From: Trissonchulus latispiculum
Lineage: Eukaryota > Nematoda > Enoplea > Enoplida > Ironidae
Assembly (NCBI GenBank): GCA_030248195.1
Contig: JASAND010020687.1
Span: 62,001 to 126,000 of the forward strand
Direction: 5' to 3'
Length of the DNA: 64,000 nucleotides
Each line of letters begins with the position of its first letter. Within the stretch, counting starts at the first letter, position 1. The notes under the pieces are model-generated. The model worked only from the letters and a program-made list of their open reading frames with translations, did no database searches and was not told the DNA's origin. The translations under genes were made by a program, and so were the position numbers. Shown here piece by piece: positions 35,901 to 46,535 of the stretch.

Positions 35901-38900
35901 TTGGCAACTTGGTTGAGTTGTTTTTGACCAACTCTACAGGGACAGTTTCCTGGCTAACACTTTGCACCTTCGGCTGAAAGGTGCCAGCAAATAACAACAA
36001 CAACTACTACTACTACTACTACTACTATTACAACTACTGCTAGTACAGTTATTAACCCACCCGATATTAACTGTGGATCGAGTCGCTGGCGGAGGCGGGT
36101 GTCCCACACCGGCAGCGTTTTCTGGCGAGGGCAGGGTGGCCAGGGAAGCCAGCTGGTTTAGAAGATCACCCGTATCAGGCCGGGAGAGGGGCCCACCCTC
36201 CTCCTGCAGCGTCTCAATCAGTCGGGTCAGCTCGGCCGTCTGCAGTTCACACCGCTGCTCCATATGAGTCTGACTGTTGGACCCGGCAGCACCATTGCGC
36301 TCATCACCATTGCAACCCTAAAAATTAAAAATACAAATTTACACGTACACTGTACACACACCTAAAAACTGACAAACATCAGCAAGCCTGTCCTCAGGAA
36401 ATAAGGTTGCTAGACTGCTAAGTGGGATTGCATTGTCTACTACAAGTAGACTAGGCTGCTGTTTTTATAGAGAACAAAACACGTCCTGAATTTTGTGAAT
36501 TTCCATCATTCCTAATGAATCGCTATATTAAGCACTGGGGATTCCTACACACAAGTAAGCTGGGAATGAGATGCCTCCCTCTACTAGTGGGGGATGAAAT
36601 AGACAAATGGATAAAATAAAATTGATGTTTCAAATAATTTGTCTAAGTCTAAAAGCGACAGTTTTCGACGGGCAAGACAGACACCAAGACTGACGAAGTC
36701 TCGGCTTTTGGGTGAAACTGACATCGACTACCGAGACTCCCAACATTGGGGGTGGGGAATGCCTAACTAAACTGACCTCTCTCCTAGAAATTACCTTACC
36801 CCCGAAACTGTCCCCTCGGGATTTTTGCTTCTCCGGATTATTGTTATTATATATAGATTATTGCGTTAGTTTTATAATTTAAAAAATCCAGTCATTTTTG
36901 CGAACTTTTTGCTCTTCACCAATACCAAGAAAAATATGCCTAAAAAACTAATTTTTGGCCCTTTTCTGCAAGCCTTTTCTCCTCCCCGAAAAATTTCTTC
37001 CCCCCCCCCCTTCACGAGAAAATCCCTAACAAATTACCCGAATGACTAAAACTGATAAAAAATTACTAAAACTGCTGAAATGCAGAATCAGTGTTGAAAT
37101 ACTGTATATATTTATTAACAGGAATTTTTTGACACAGCGACCCCAATTTCCTGACGCAGGACTGACGCAAATCGTGAAACGAAATGACGACTGGGAACGA
37201 GTAGGGGAGGCGAAGTGGTCGAGTGGAGGAACCCAAAAATGGGGGGGGGCGCCCCCACTTCCGACTTACCGTAAAATGACCCCAACAGCGATAAAGCATT
37301 TTTATAACGTTGGCTCCTTCATTTACGTAGTATAGGACAGTTCAATAAAATCCAAATCAACGATAATTGCGAAACCTAATTATATAATATAATCAATCAG
37401 TTACCAACCAAAACTGAGGACAGGCTTGGTGGAATCTTGAGAGTAAGACTGGGTCGACGCCTCCGAGAAGGGGAACTGCCCTTGGCCGACGGATAGTCCA
37501 AGTCTCCCGGATCAGGTACCGGTGTCGACAGGGTTGGGACAGGAAAAGCTGAAGCCACAGCTCCACCAACAAAATCGTCTGAGCTGTTGCCACCATCAGT
37601 TAACAGTGTATCACCGGTCTTTTCTATGTGGACTGGATAGGGTTCCGATTCAATTTCAACCTGAAAATGTCGTGAAGAAAACTGTATGTATATACAACAG
37701 TGTATATGTATACGTACTTTTTGCTTTTACACGCTGGTAGATCTGCGCAGGTGTAACAGTATATATAGCTCAAAACAAAGTTAAATTAATTATGATATAA
37801 TAAAATAGAAAACGCACGTACGGTAGCTACAGAGACAGGAACATTTTCCGGATCCAACGTTGGGGCCATTGTTGCCCTTTTAAAGGTGTCGTCAAAAGGA
37901 TTCACTTCATTCAACAGCTGTTGCAGCTCTGCAGGAACTACCAGCGACTTTGCACCGGCAAAAGCAGATAAGCATTCTGAAAAATCGGGCACAATAAAGC
38001 AGTAGAAACCCGATGGCATAAGCGGGATACACAGTTTGAACTCTCCGAATGCGCCGAGCTATTTTTAGGGTAAATTGGAAGGGAGCCTTCAGAGGAGGCG
38101 GGCAAGAAGAAGAGCCAAAATTAGTATACAGGTATATATACGTTTAATTTTTCGGCGTATTTCTCATGTATATAAGTATGTATATACGTATATTATATAT
38201 TACTGCATATAACTACGTATGTATATACACAATAATCATAGGGGTCGCGATGTGTGAAAGGTGGCTGGAGACAGTGTAAAATAAGCTGCGCAGAAGCTGC
38301 GCAAAATCCAGCGCACATTTCGTGCGCAAATTGTAGAGCACATCGAGTTTAGTACGTCTTGGAAGTTTCAGCTCCGTATCACTTACGTACCGTTAAAAAG
38401 TTGCACCCCGGACCGGTTATGGCGGCAATGTTTTTTTCCGGTTTCTTCTATTTTATGGTTGTATTGTACATATATACTGTTCGCCGGTTTCACGTGTTCT
38501 GCAGTGGTGGGCCAACTTAAAGGACTATAGGGTCTAGTAGTACCCTCTAAACAAATTAAGAATCGCAGCTTTTTTTGCGCCGCAGCTGCGCCACAGCGCC
38601 GCAGTGGCCCCGCAAAATCGGCTCAGAGCGAAAAGTGACCATTTTTGTGGTCGTCGCTCAGGTCGAACGTTGCGAGCTGGAGCTAATTTCATTTTATATT
38701 CAGAAATTACATATATTGAACTAACTAACTGTCCAGGTTGCGTTTCTCTATCACTTCCCTAGCGACCACAGTGGCCCGTCAAAAATGGCGAAAATTTGAA
38801 AAATGGAAAATCGAAATTTCTCGCTATCTATTCGAAGGCTCAAATCTTCCATACAACGGTTTTCTGGCACAGAGAATCGATTCCCGCAGTCAGTTTTACC

Positions 38901-41900
38901 GTCAGACCCACCCATCTTGCTGGGCTGGTTGTTGTTGTTGATTTGGTGGTCGTTGTGGATATCCATAAACGGCGGCCTGATTAAGCAACCAGACCACTAT
39001 CCCGCAAGAAGTCCAGCACCTGGCCAGGGGCAACCCGGAGGACAGAGAGGTTGGGTGAGGGACCCAGGATATTATACCTGGATCTAGTATACCTGGGGGC
39101 TGGGGCACCGGAGGAGAAGATGCCCCAGATCCTCCTCCTCTTCCCCGCATTGTGGGCAAAGGGGGGAAGGTTGGGTGGTTGGATTGATAGTATGTCTATA
39201 TTGCGCAAGGAGGAGGGATTTGCCGGTCCTGAGTTGGGAGAGAAGCACCCGCTCCTTCTTTGCGAGACCCGATTCCGCTTCCGGCGGCACAGGTCCACGG
39301 GTCCCGTAGATTTGGAGAGTGGTGCCGTGGGAGATGCCGGTCAACCAGGAGGATTTGACGGCCCGTTTGATGGCTGCTCTGGCGTCGCCATACTCAACAT
39401 GGACGTCGGTTTGGGCCAATGAGCAACCCTGCTTGGCAAGGGAATCTGCTTCTTCATTTCCTCGTAGGCCGGCTGGTTCCACTTTGCCGTCGGCAGGGTC
39501 AACTCGGAAACCGCTTACTGGAGGTCCATACATAGTAGGCTTTACCTGCAGGGTATTTTTTAACAGGGGCGGGGCGGGGGGCCCCCGAAATTGACCTCCC
39601 CCCCGAAAATGCCTTCCCCCCGAAATCGCCCCCTCCCGGGATTTTTGCTTCCCCCCCCCCCGGGATTTTTTGGAGGCCCAAATTTTTGCCAAAAATAGGC
39701 CAATTTTCAAAGATTTTCCGGCTTCGCCGGAGAGTTTTTTCGTAAAAATCTATAGCTATTTTTAGCTTGAATCCTGGCATTTTCGAGAACTTTTTGCGTT
39801 TCAAGATGCAAAATACGCCAAAAAATACATTTTTTTGGCTCATTTTTGCAAAAAATCTTCCCCCCCCCCCGAAAAATATCCCTCCTGCCCTGACCTCTCA
39901 AAATTTTGTCTATAGGGGTTTTCTAATGTGCCCAGCTCATTTCCGGTACCCGTTTTTCCGTGCGACGTACCTATTTTGCTGGGCTGGTTCTACTTTGCCG
40001 CCGGGAGGATCAAGACGGAAACCGCTTCCTGGAGGTCCATAGGGGTGCTGGGTTAATTTTAGGCAAAAATCAGTGGGGGGGAATAAAATGGGCCAAAAAT
40101 GCTAAAAACGCTGTATAAATAGCCTGTTTTCCACATACACTGCTATAACTATGCTTAAAAGTGCTCAAAAATCAAGTTTTAGCAACAAAAAAGGCGATTT
40201 TTGATCAAAAATATCCGGCGAAGCCGGAAAATTTTTTAAAAATTGACCAAAAATCCTAAAAATTTGGCAATTTCTGGGCACCTTAGGGTGAGTGGGTGAG
40301 TGGGGGGAGGGAAGCCCAAAAAAGTGGGGATGGGGCCGCGTGGAGGGGGAGGTGCTCGAGTAGAGGGGGGCCCAAAAAGTGGGGGGGGGCGCCCCCCCGC
40401 AGGAAAATAAACCCAGGGGAATTTTGGGTCAAAAATTAAATTTTTCAAATGTGGTCAAATTTGGCATCAAATGAAAGCCCTAAGTGAGCGAAGCAACTTT
40501 TGTCATAGAACTACGTATCCAAAGTGGCAGCAGAGTGCTGTGGTGGGGTAGGGACTTAGGCGATTTTGGGTAAAAAATAATTTTTTTCAAAAGCGGTCAA
40601 ATTTGGTGTCAAATGAAAGCCGAAGTTAACTGAACAACTTTCGCCATAGAACATACCAAAACTTGCCGTGTCGGATTTATGTCTTTTAAACCGAACAGAT
40701 TGATATATAGATAGATAGGATAGACATAGGCCCAACACACATATTATCCCCTTTTGTGCGGAGCATTTTTGTTACTTGTATATGTATATATATATATATA
40801 TAATGGATGCAACACTACCAGGGCAATGATTTTCTCCAGGTTGGTCTTGCGACAAATGTTTATGAGTACGTTTAATGAGCTGCACTGTATATCGAAAAAG
40901 GTGCACTGTAGCCTAAAAATTCGGTTCAGTTTAGAGGGGTCATCCCCCCATTTCGGATGTTGATGGAGTCCCCCGGATCAAGTTTGGATTCTCCCTTAAC
41001 CCAAACCCGGACAAGTGGTAAACCTACATATGTATCTGGGCTTATTCTAGGGATTTTTTCTTGGGGGGGGGCCCCCAAAGGTCCGAGGGGCAAGGAATTT
41101 TTGGGGGGGGCGAAAATTTTTCGAAAAATATGCTAAAAATAGCGCTGTTTTTCTGGCATATACTATAAAAGTTGATTTTTATAGCAAAAATAAGCAGATT
41201 TAGTGTTGAAAAGGGCAAAAACTGAGTAAAAATGTCCGGCGAAGCCAGAAAATTTTTGAAAATTTGGCCTTCTGAGCGATTTTTTCAGGGCAAAATTTGG
41301 TACCAAAAGGGGCACCCACTTTTTTTTGGGGGGGCGATTTTTGGGGGGGGGGAACGATTTTTGGGGGGGGAAGGGTGTTTATGGGGGGCCCCCCCCCCCC
41401 CCCCCCCCCCACCCCCACTAGAATAAGCCCAGTGTATATACGTACGTACTGCGGCTTTTCCAGACGAAAAATGCGGGTGGGTAAGTGCAGAGAAAACCAA
41501 AATCTGTTTCGACCTCTGTGAAACAAGTTTAAACTGTGAAACATACCCCGTTTAGGCATCTGGCATTTTCTGGGCACCTTATAGTGAGTGGGAGAAGCCC
41601 AAAAAAGTGGGGGTGGGCGCCCTTCCCCTCCCCACAGTAAAGCAAACCCAGATGCATGCATGAAAATGTTTTGGCCTTTAGGAATAATTTAATAATATTG
41701 TTTCAAAAAATGCTCAGTAAACACTCATGTCACGAATTCGAAAATTTTCTCAGCTGGTGGGGGGCCCTACGCTAGTGAGCCCGCTACCCCTACGTTCTTA
41801 TTACATATAGTCAGACCCGGGATAAAAAAACACCCACAAATAAGGGTAAAAAAACGGGGCCGCCCTGGAAGTCTGGTAGACCCGGCGAGTCCCACTAATG

Positions 41901-44202
41901 TGTGATAATATATAGCAAGGTTCACAAAAAAAAATCACCCCGAAAATTCACAAAAAAAAATCACCCACCTAGACGGCTAACAACAAGCCGCAGCCGGAAA
42001 ATTTTTTGCATGGTAATAGCCACAAGCCCCAACCCTAACATATATAAGCTTGGCTGCCGAGGTCCAACTCCTCCGACTAGGGTGCCCAAAATAGTCGACC
42101 CACCCAAAATCGGACCCTCGGACAACTCCGGACCAAAATTGAAATTTTTGCTGGTACTCACTATGGACTTTGCGCAGCTACCCCATATTATGCATGTGAC
42201 ATGTCCTAACTCTAAGCTATCCAACCATATATTGGATTCCCTGCCATGTCCTCTGGGTTCGCCACCGGCGGGTGATTTTTTTTTGTGAACAAGTTCACAA
42301 AAGAAAAATCACTATCAACTATTTATAAAATGCCTCTGGGGCAACCGCTAGGGTAAAACTAATGCCAAATTCGAGCTCAGCTACCCGGAAAACCTATATA
42401 GAGCATGTTTTAGGTACCTCAACCCCCTTCTGACAGACGGTCCGGCCGATGGACCCGGCCCGGACCCTCCGGACCCAGGGGGTGGTCAGGATCACCTATC
42501 TGGGCAAACGCTACCTAAAAACTAATGCCAAATTTGAATTCTACGCACCGAAAAACCTATATAGGCGAGTTTTTAGGCTTCTGGGGCCTTGAAATAAAAT
42601 TTTTGGTCAGTCACGTGACCCCGACCCAGGTCACGTGACCCTAGGCCAAGTCACGTGACCATTCCAGATTCGAAATTACTCCGCCAAATTGTTTGTTCTG
42701 TGCTTACTAGAGCAATAGAACACAAAATAAGTGGATTCCTAGCTTCCTGGTATCAATAATAAAGGTCAAGCACATTGGCCTGGGTAGCCACTTTGGACCC
42801 GGGGGCCGAGAACCAAAATTCGAAGTTCAGCCTGTGCAAAAAAACTTTGGGGTCCAAATTTTTTTTACATAATAACACTATGGACTATGCTCTATTTATG
42901 CATGAAAACAAAAATTTCCTAGCTATATCCTGAGATCAGATCCGGTGGTGATTTTTTTTTTGTGAACAAGTGATTTTTTTTTTGTGAATTCGTTCACAAA
43001 AAAAAAATCACAAAAATTTTTTATTACTCACGCTACATGAGGGCTACCGGCATGAAATTTGCACCATATGTAGAGGGGGTCACTGCCGTTCCATACGTAC
43101 CAAAAGTTTTTCGATCGGACTTCATTTGCGAAATTGCCAGCAAAATTTCGATTTTTGATTTTTTTTTGTGAACCTTGCTATAGCGCCACCCTAGATGACC
43201 TCAAACTATAAGTATGAGACGCCTGGACCAAATAGAAAGTTTTCAGTGTAATTTCAAAGTTAACCTCCCAAAACCACCGCCAAAAGCTAAGGGTCATATC
43301 GGAATTTCTAAACTTCTCTTGCTAGCGTGGAGAGACTCCGGGCTCCAATACTGTGCATGTGAGTTTGTAATGGCCCCAAGTATTAACACACAAGGAACCA
43401 TATCCCCTACTGCATTGGGGCTCCACCAGCTGACCATTTTTTTACCCCCAAAATTTCGCCACTTTTCGGGTAAAAAATGGTCAGAACCCAGCAAAAAAAT
43501 TTTTTCTGAAGCAGTATGGGGGTTTTAATGCGTTTAGAACGCTTAAAAAGCATCGATTAAGCCTAAAAACTTTTTAAATTAGTCAAAACCGACCATTTTT
43601 GAATATTTTTCAAAAATGACTATTTTGCTTATGAAACCTGATTGGTTGATGCTGCACAATTTTTGAACTTTTCAAATCGATAAAAATTGTTACCAATTCA
43701 TTATAACTTTGGTTTTTTTGGCCAAATATACTAAATTTGATGCGCTCTTTCACGTGGAAGCATCAAATCTACGCCAGCGCCAATATTTTTGGGTGATTTT
43801 TTTATACCACAAGCCATTTTTTCTTTACGTACCATTTTGTCGGGTAAAAAAATCACCGATTTTTTTAATTAATCTGAGAACCTGTGGTGCTAGGAAAGAT
43901 TTTAATACCTGAATCGATAGAGGGCAGTGCCGTGCACTTACACGCAAAACCGCTTCCAGATTGGCCAACATTTGCGAAAGTTAGAGGCTTACGTCGAAAA
44001 CCGTTTTTTTATCCCGGGTCTGACTATAACATACAATAAAATGCTATTATATAGCAGTTATTTATACACGTAAGTATAATAATAGTAAAAATAATAATCT
44101 TGCATATATATATATATATACTTGTATCCAAATACTGATCGGTCTGAATCTCTTCCATCCTGTTGCAAAAATCCGTGAAAATAGAAACAGTCACAAAATC
44201 GT
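20972..44202 (-). CDS. bZIP transcription factor, ATF2/ATF4-like, 5' end not found
   Basis: Ten exons, high to low: 44202-44122, 37976-37822, 37660-37409, 36317-36061, 29164-29069, 27320-27174, 26791-26585, 25959-25863, 25134-25092, 21579-20972. All junctions are AG/GT and every phase agrees, giving about 647 residues. The basic region spans the 26791-26585/25959-25863 junction (ERNK then AAVTRYRKRKRQ). It has the N-x7-R spacing and then Leu at the four heptad positions, with Val at the fifth. The second exon holds LLNEVNPFDDTFKRA, reminiscent of the N-terminal segment of ATF2-type factors. Basic-plus-LxLKI motifs occur in the 37660 and 27320 exons. The long last exon is Ser/Pro/Gly-rich with a basic stretch SSPRKRLRVLKP, a possible nuclear signal. 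It should bind DNA as a dimer in the nucleus. Tyr in the basic region (TRYR) favours ATF4-like, the N-terminus ATF2-like; family placement is open. The 44202 exon is the least certain. Confidence 0.85.
22937..23995. repeat. Hairpin-ended repeat, copy 1, with internal 163-bp tandem units
   Basis: It starts at a GC hairpin (22958-22983, stem ataggggtcgc, loop ggca). Blocks ctggagacagtgtaaaataa and the gctgcgcag words follow. From about 23590, units of about 163 bp repeat: ggctggttccactttgccg at 23670, 23833 and 23997. A second copy lies at 38236-40040. Overlapping open frames on both strands follow the repeat and are not genes. Confidence 0.8.
24030..24330. repeat. Tandem units sharing the arm minisatellite motif
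   Basis: Two units containing ggtaccaaatgaaagcccta and gcaacttttgtcata, followed by a ctgggcttattctag end and a G-run. The motif matches the core of the 139-bp units in the composite arms, and a similar pair is at 40420-40640. Confidence 0.7.
26100..26475. repeat. G-rich repeat in a bZIP intron
   Basis: Repeated aaaagtggg words lie between ttggcattttttagg on the left and ccactaaaaaactggcag on the right, which form an imperfect inverted pair. A 20-bp direct duplication (acgagtacttggcattt) precedes the left end. It looks like a member of the GC-rich MITE group seen near 33.7, 39.5, 40.0, 41.0 and 46.5 kb. Confidence 0.45.
27420..27960. repeat. Imperfect fold-back repeat with ccaagagta ends
   Basis: Arms ttaatgcaattaaaaactaattc (27657 on) and gaattaattttttaactgcattaa (27812-27835) pair, as do ttttctgctctttc and gaaagagcagaaaa. 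Flanking ccaagagta words resemble the ends of the element at 28668-29054. Confidence 0.55.
28668..29054. mobile_element. Inverted-repeat element, CCAAGAG ends, 5-bp target duplication
   Basis: Arms of about 100 bp begin ccaagagtacataatagata and are inverted at both ends. They are flanked by ttgta on each side (28663-28667 and 29055-29059). The centre holds a C-run and a G-run. It ends 15 bases from the donor side of bZIP exon 29164-29069, so it borders a splice site. Confidence 0.85.
29504..30365. repeat. Inner unique segment of right composite arm
   Basis: Reverse-complement copy of 2401-3255. It begins with the same hairpin (29504-29525, stem gtagtgcgc, loop gtca). The two copies differ by scattered substitutions and small indels, including the length of the C-run near 29734-29750. 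It lies in the large bZIP intron between 36061 and 29164. Confidence 0.88.
30366..32580. repeat. 139-150 bp minisatellite array of right composite arm
   Basis: Reverse-orientation tandem units carrying tttggtatcaaatgaaagcc, attttttgtcattggaggac and ccctgaccagggtccggac. About seven units precede, and two follow, an insertion at 31418-32276. Open frames across it are repeat translations. Confidence 0.9.
31418..32276. mobile_element. Terminal-inverted-repeat element inserted in the array
   Basis: Ends gggccctgttgcataaaa and the complement of gggcccgttgcataaaa interrupt an array unit whose uninterrupted form is known from neighbours. The body is AT-rich with caatagg/cctattg words and attcattattcattc repeats. 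The GGGCC ends and a possible 3-bp duplication ctg suggest a PIF/Harbinger-like MITE; no transposase is present. Confidence 0.75.
32581..33715. repeat. Outer minisatellite array of right composite arm
   Basis: About nine units of roughly 115-135 bp with gatgcagaaacaattgcg, ttttccgtaccccacgc, a C-run and gtgggagttcggcccccc. They are the reverse complement of 1-1012. Confidence 0.88.
33716..34075. repeat. GC-rich MITE-like copy within the outer array
   Basis: Contains ctccggcgaagccgg and gggaggcattttcggggtg and ends in aaaaaaccctg. It is similar to 39549-39892. Array-like sequence (cgtgggcgttcgcacccc) resumes at about 33973. Confidence 0.55.
34499..34705. repeat. Four 51-bp tandem units, each a hairpin
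   Basis: Units begin tcggcg[c/a]tga near 34499, 34551, 34602 and 34652. Each ends with tcagcgccga, giving a 10-bp inverted stem around gaaactaga, followed by atagggaa[a/t]gc. The third unit has one stem mismatch (gatga). Related single blocks lie just upstream (34380-34450). Confidence 0.88.
35239..35790. mobile_element. TTAA-flanked inverted-repeat element
   Basis: TTAA at 35235-35238 and 35791-35794. Arms of about 60 bp begin ggaaaacaagttgcaactgc and are nearly perfect inverted copies, with one extra base at the right end. TTAA duplication is typical of piggyBac-type MITEs. An open frame (35113-35541, minus) is shared between arm and loop and matches nothing. Confidence 0.8.
35993..36040. 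repeat. (TAC)n microsatellite
   Basis: An acaacaac run leads into about eight ctacta repeats. It starts 21 bases beyond the donor side of bZIP exon 36317-36061. Confidence 0.9.
36318..37408. other. bZIP intron without recognisable elements
   Basis: AT-rich intron between exons 37660-37409 and 36317-36061. It holds short C-runs (36999-37010) and G-runs, and aaaatcccgagg-like fragments resembling the GC-rich MITE group. I see no exon or RNA gene in it. Confidence 0.5.
38931..39470 (-). mobile_element. 5'-truncated LINE fragment with RNase H and CCHC-like end
   Basis: Minus-strand frame ending near 39081 holds the end of an RNase H domain (GLRGNEEADSLAKQGCSL, the C-terminal H..G.NE.AD..A signature). 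A zinc-binding CPQCGEEEEDLGHLLLRC follows, as in LINE clades with RNase H after the reverse transcriptase. The 3' end carries a (CAA)n tail next to the target repeat. The octamer ggctggtt occurs on both sides (38923-38930, 39471-39478). The element is cut off 5' inside RNase H, so it is dead on arrival. The longer open frame to 39710 runs into flanking repeat and is not part of the LINE. Confidence 0.85.
39549..39892. mobile_element. GC-rich MITE with CAGGG ends
   Basis: It starts cagggtatttttt and ends aatatccctcctgccctg, interrupting the repeat unit known intact at 23745. It includes long C-runs and ggcttcgccgg. The flanks tttacctg and acctctca do not give a clear target duplication. Confidence 0.6.
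40048..40416. repeat. GC-rich MITE with CTGGGTT ends
   Basis: Left end ctgggttaattttaggcaaa and right end ggaaaataaacccag form an imperfect inverted repeat. The interior has ccggcgaagccgg and paired G/C-runs. It is closely similar to 46536-46933. No target duplication was recognised. Confidence 0.65.
40420..40690. repeat. Units sharing the arm minisatellite motif
   Basis: Two units with tttggcatcaaatgaaagcc and gcaacttttgtcatagaac, similar to 24030-24330, followed by a ta microsatellite near 40785. Confidence 0.65.
41036..41432. mobile_element. G/C-run element with CTGGGCTTATTCTAG ends
   Basis: Perfect 15-bp terminal inverted repeats ctgggcttattctag are flanked by tgtat on both sides (41031-41035 and 41433-41437). 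The interior has runs of G and then C at the right. A further related right end (gcaaacccag) lies at 41643-41652. Confidence 0.75.
41806..44028. mobile_element. Word-array element P (outer)
   Basis: Terminal inverted repeats tatagtcagacccgggataa face each other at 41806 and 44028. The gggta/ataaaaaaac word recurs inside in both orientations (41845, 43468, 43800, 43840). A gctctttcacgtgg core lies at 43745-43758. It is split by a nested element at 41911-43183. It abuts the bZIP exon 44122-44202. Confidence 0.82.
41911..43183. mobile_element. Word-array element nested in P
   Basis: Near-perfect inverted ends tatagcaaggttcacaaaaa. The word ttcacaaaaaaaaatcac and its complement recur at about 41950, 42270-42310 and 42950-43010, the last as back-to-back copies. 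A stretch catattatgcatgtgacatg is shared with 46118-46140. Repeated tcacgtgacc words lie at 42612-42660. Confidence 0.85.
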
Positions 44203-44574
44203 CTGAAAGAAAAAGAAAATTTGGGATATCTTACAATAACATCCACAATATATATAGAAATATATACGATACACGCAGTGGCGGATCCAGGGGATTTGGG
44301 CCCCCTCCTTTGACATTCCGGGCCTCCCTAGAAAATGTTTTCAGCTGTTTATATGCAATTTTGAGAGAAAATTAAGCATAATTTTAATAAATTTCACAAA
44401 TTTTTAAAAAATTTCGCCTGCGGCGCACTTATACTTCTGTGCTGCTTTATTACGTACGTATATAGTTCTGTGACAGAACTTCTGTCTCTTAAAGTGTCTT
44501 CTATTTTGTTTCCTTTCCTGTTTTGTAAGTATATAATTGTACTCAACGCCTTCAGTTTATTTTATGACTATATA

Positions 44575-45686
44575 TATATAGAGGTCGGGGAAAAAACCAA
44601 CCCGCAAGTGGTGGGGAAAAAACCAACCCCCCGTTTGGGCGATGAGGATGAGCTAGCGGGCTCAAATTTTGCATGCAAGTTGGTAGGGCCCATCCCACCT
44701 ACCACACCAAATTTGAGCTAAATCGGACCACTTTTGAGCATTCTTTGACATTTTGAAAATTTTGGCATTTTTGACCCCCCAGAAATTCAAAATTTGCCTA
44801 TTTTTGAAGGCCTGTAAAAAATTTTCCATAGCAGTTAGATAATAACTTTAATATATATATAGTTTCTATGAGAACTACATGTGCTCTTTCCAAAAATGTC
44901 GGTCTCGCCTTCCTGTGACGCTTGGCAAGCTGCCAGCAGAATTTTGACAAAATGGGAAAAAACCAAGGGGTGGGAAAAAACCAATGTTTGCTTTTGCTGC
45001 CAAACTCCCAAAAATGGTTCTTATATAGTTGCTCAAAAGTCATCCACATAGCAAGTTTAATGCGTTCTTTCACGTGAACAGCTCAAAATTGCATTTGGAC
45101 TTTCACTTGGCAATTTTGTGCTAGCCGGTAAAAACCTCATTTCGGCGGATCGGCTGTTTGCAGCTAAAGTGGCCAAAAGTACTCTAGGACAAAGAAATAC
45201 GCGAAAAAACACTGAAACAACGTTTATTTTAATTTATTTCATCGAATTTCGAATGATTTACAAATTTTTGCATTTTAACATAGATACTGACAAATTTGAT
45301 GAAACCTAGCCAGTTGATGCTGCAAATATTGATGTTTGATTTTCTCACTTATTATACGAAATATCGCAAAAATAAGTGCAGATATGAAGTCATAAACGTC
45401 GATTTAACCAGTTGCATGCATAAAATCGCTAATGAGTTACCCTGACCGAATACTGCGGTTGGTCTTTCCCATCGGTTGGTTTTTTCCCGCCATTGGTTTT
45501 TTACCCCAGCTAATTAACCGTTAATTACTAATTAACGACAGGACCTCGAGAGGCGATTTATATACCAAAATGACAGTCTAGACAGGGCTTGATAAGAAAA
45601 TAATTTATAGCCGGATTGCTCCACTGGGTAGTTCTGCAGAGTCCAAAAAGTGACTACCTTGGTTTTTTCCCCGACCTCTATATATA
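44575..45686. mobile_element. Word-array element Q
   Basis: Inverted ends tatagaggtcggggaaaaaa. The word gggaaaaaaccaa occurs at both termini, at about 44955 and 44975 in plus orientation, and at about 45475 and 45495 in minus orientation. Core gttctttcacgtgaacagc at 45064-45082 and cctcgagagg at 45543-45552. Confidence 0.85.
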
Positions 45687-45919
45687 CCGGCTTATACGAG
45701 CATTTACAAATTTTATTTTGCTTTCATAACGTATGTATATACATATATAAACAGACAATGCAAGATTGATAATTGGATACTTCTGAAAGTGCTCTTAAAT
45801 CGTGAAAGTGAAAAATTCTGAAAAAAAGAAAAAAATTTTGGTCAAAAATTGTGGCCGCGTTTGGTAAGTTTGCGAAAAATCCAAACTAGGTAGACACGAT
45901 TCAATAATACCAAACGACG

Positions 45920-46535
45920 CAGAAGATGTAGAGCTTTATTTTGATATGTCGCTCAATTCATAGCTCTCAGCATTGAGTAAGTTATAGCTTTCCAAAGTGG
46001 GCTAAATGTAAGGGAAGTGCGACCTTAAGTGAGGGTACCCAAAAGTGACCTCAAAAACGTTCATGACCGAAGTTCGAATTTCGGCTACTATTTATATACT
46101 AAGGGAAAACCCTAGGCAACCCATATTGTGCATGTGACACGTCCTGACTGTGGGCTATCGGTACATATATAGAAGCTCCCAGTCGGACCTCTGAGCCGTC
46201 CTGGGGTGGGTGATTTTTTGTTAAAATTTTAACAAATAAAAAATCATTTTTATGTTTGTTACTGAAGTCAGAACAGCAGCAAGATCAAAACTAACGACAA
46301 ATTCGAGCTCAGCGACCTCGAAAACCCTTATATATGTTGTTTTTGAGGTTGCCTGGCACTTCTGGTAGTCCAACCTGGTAACCAGCTGGGCCTGAACCGT
46401 CCGACGGCAAACGTGATCCCAGAAGTCAGTGTTAGCCCATAGTTACCTAAAAACTAATGCCAGATTTGAATTCAGCGCCCTGGAAAAACCCCCTAGGACA
46501 TGTTTATAGTCACTTCGGACTGTCCAGTTGGTACC
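45920..46535. repeat. Partial relative of the word-array elements
   Basis: Shares ccatattgtgcatgtgacac with the nested element at 41911-43183. It has a palindrome gattttttgttaaaa / ttttaacaaataaaaaatc at 46211-46246. Ends could not be paired. Confidence 0.5.

Larger units (their letters stand above)
38236..40040. repeat. Hairpin-ended repeat, copy 2, with two insertions
   Basis: Matches 22958-23995 from ataggggtcgcg onward but lacks the second half of the terminal hairpin. It is interrupted by a LINE fragment (38931-39470) and a GC-rich element (39549-39892), then resumes with acctctcaaaattttgtcta. Confidence 0.8.

Noticed and set aside
39084..39710. A single 208-residue protein
   Set aside because: Only the part up to 39470 is LINE-derived; the rest is read-through into flanking repeat and a GC-rich MITE.
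41200..41661. Frames rich in Gly or Pro
   Set aside because: They come from G- and C-runs in a GC-rich MITE.
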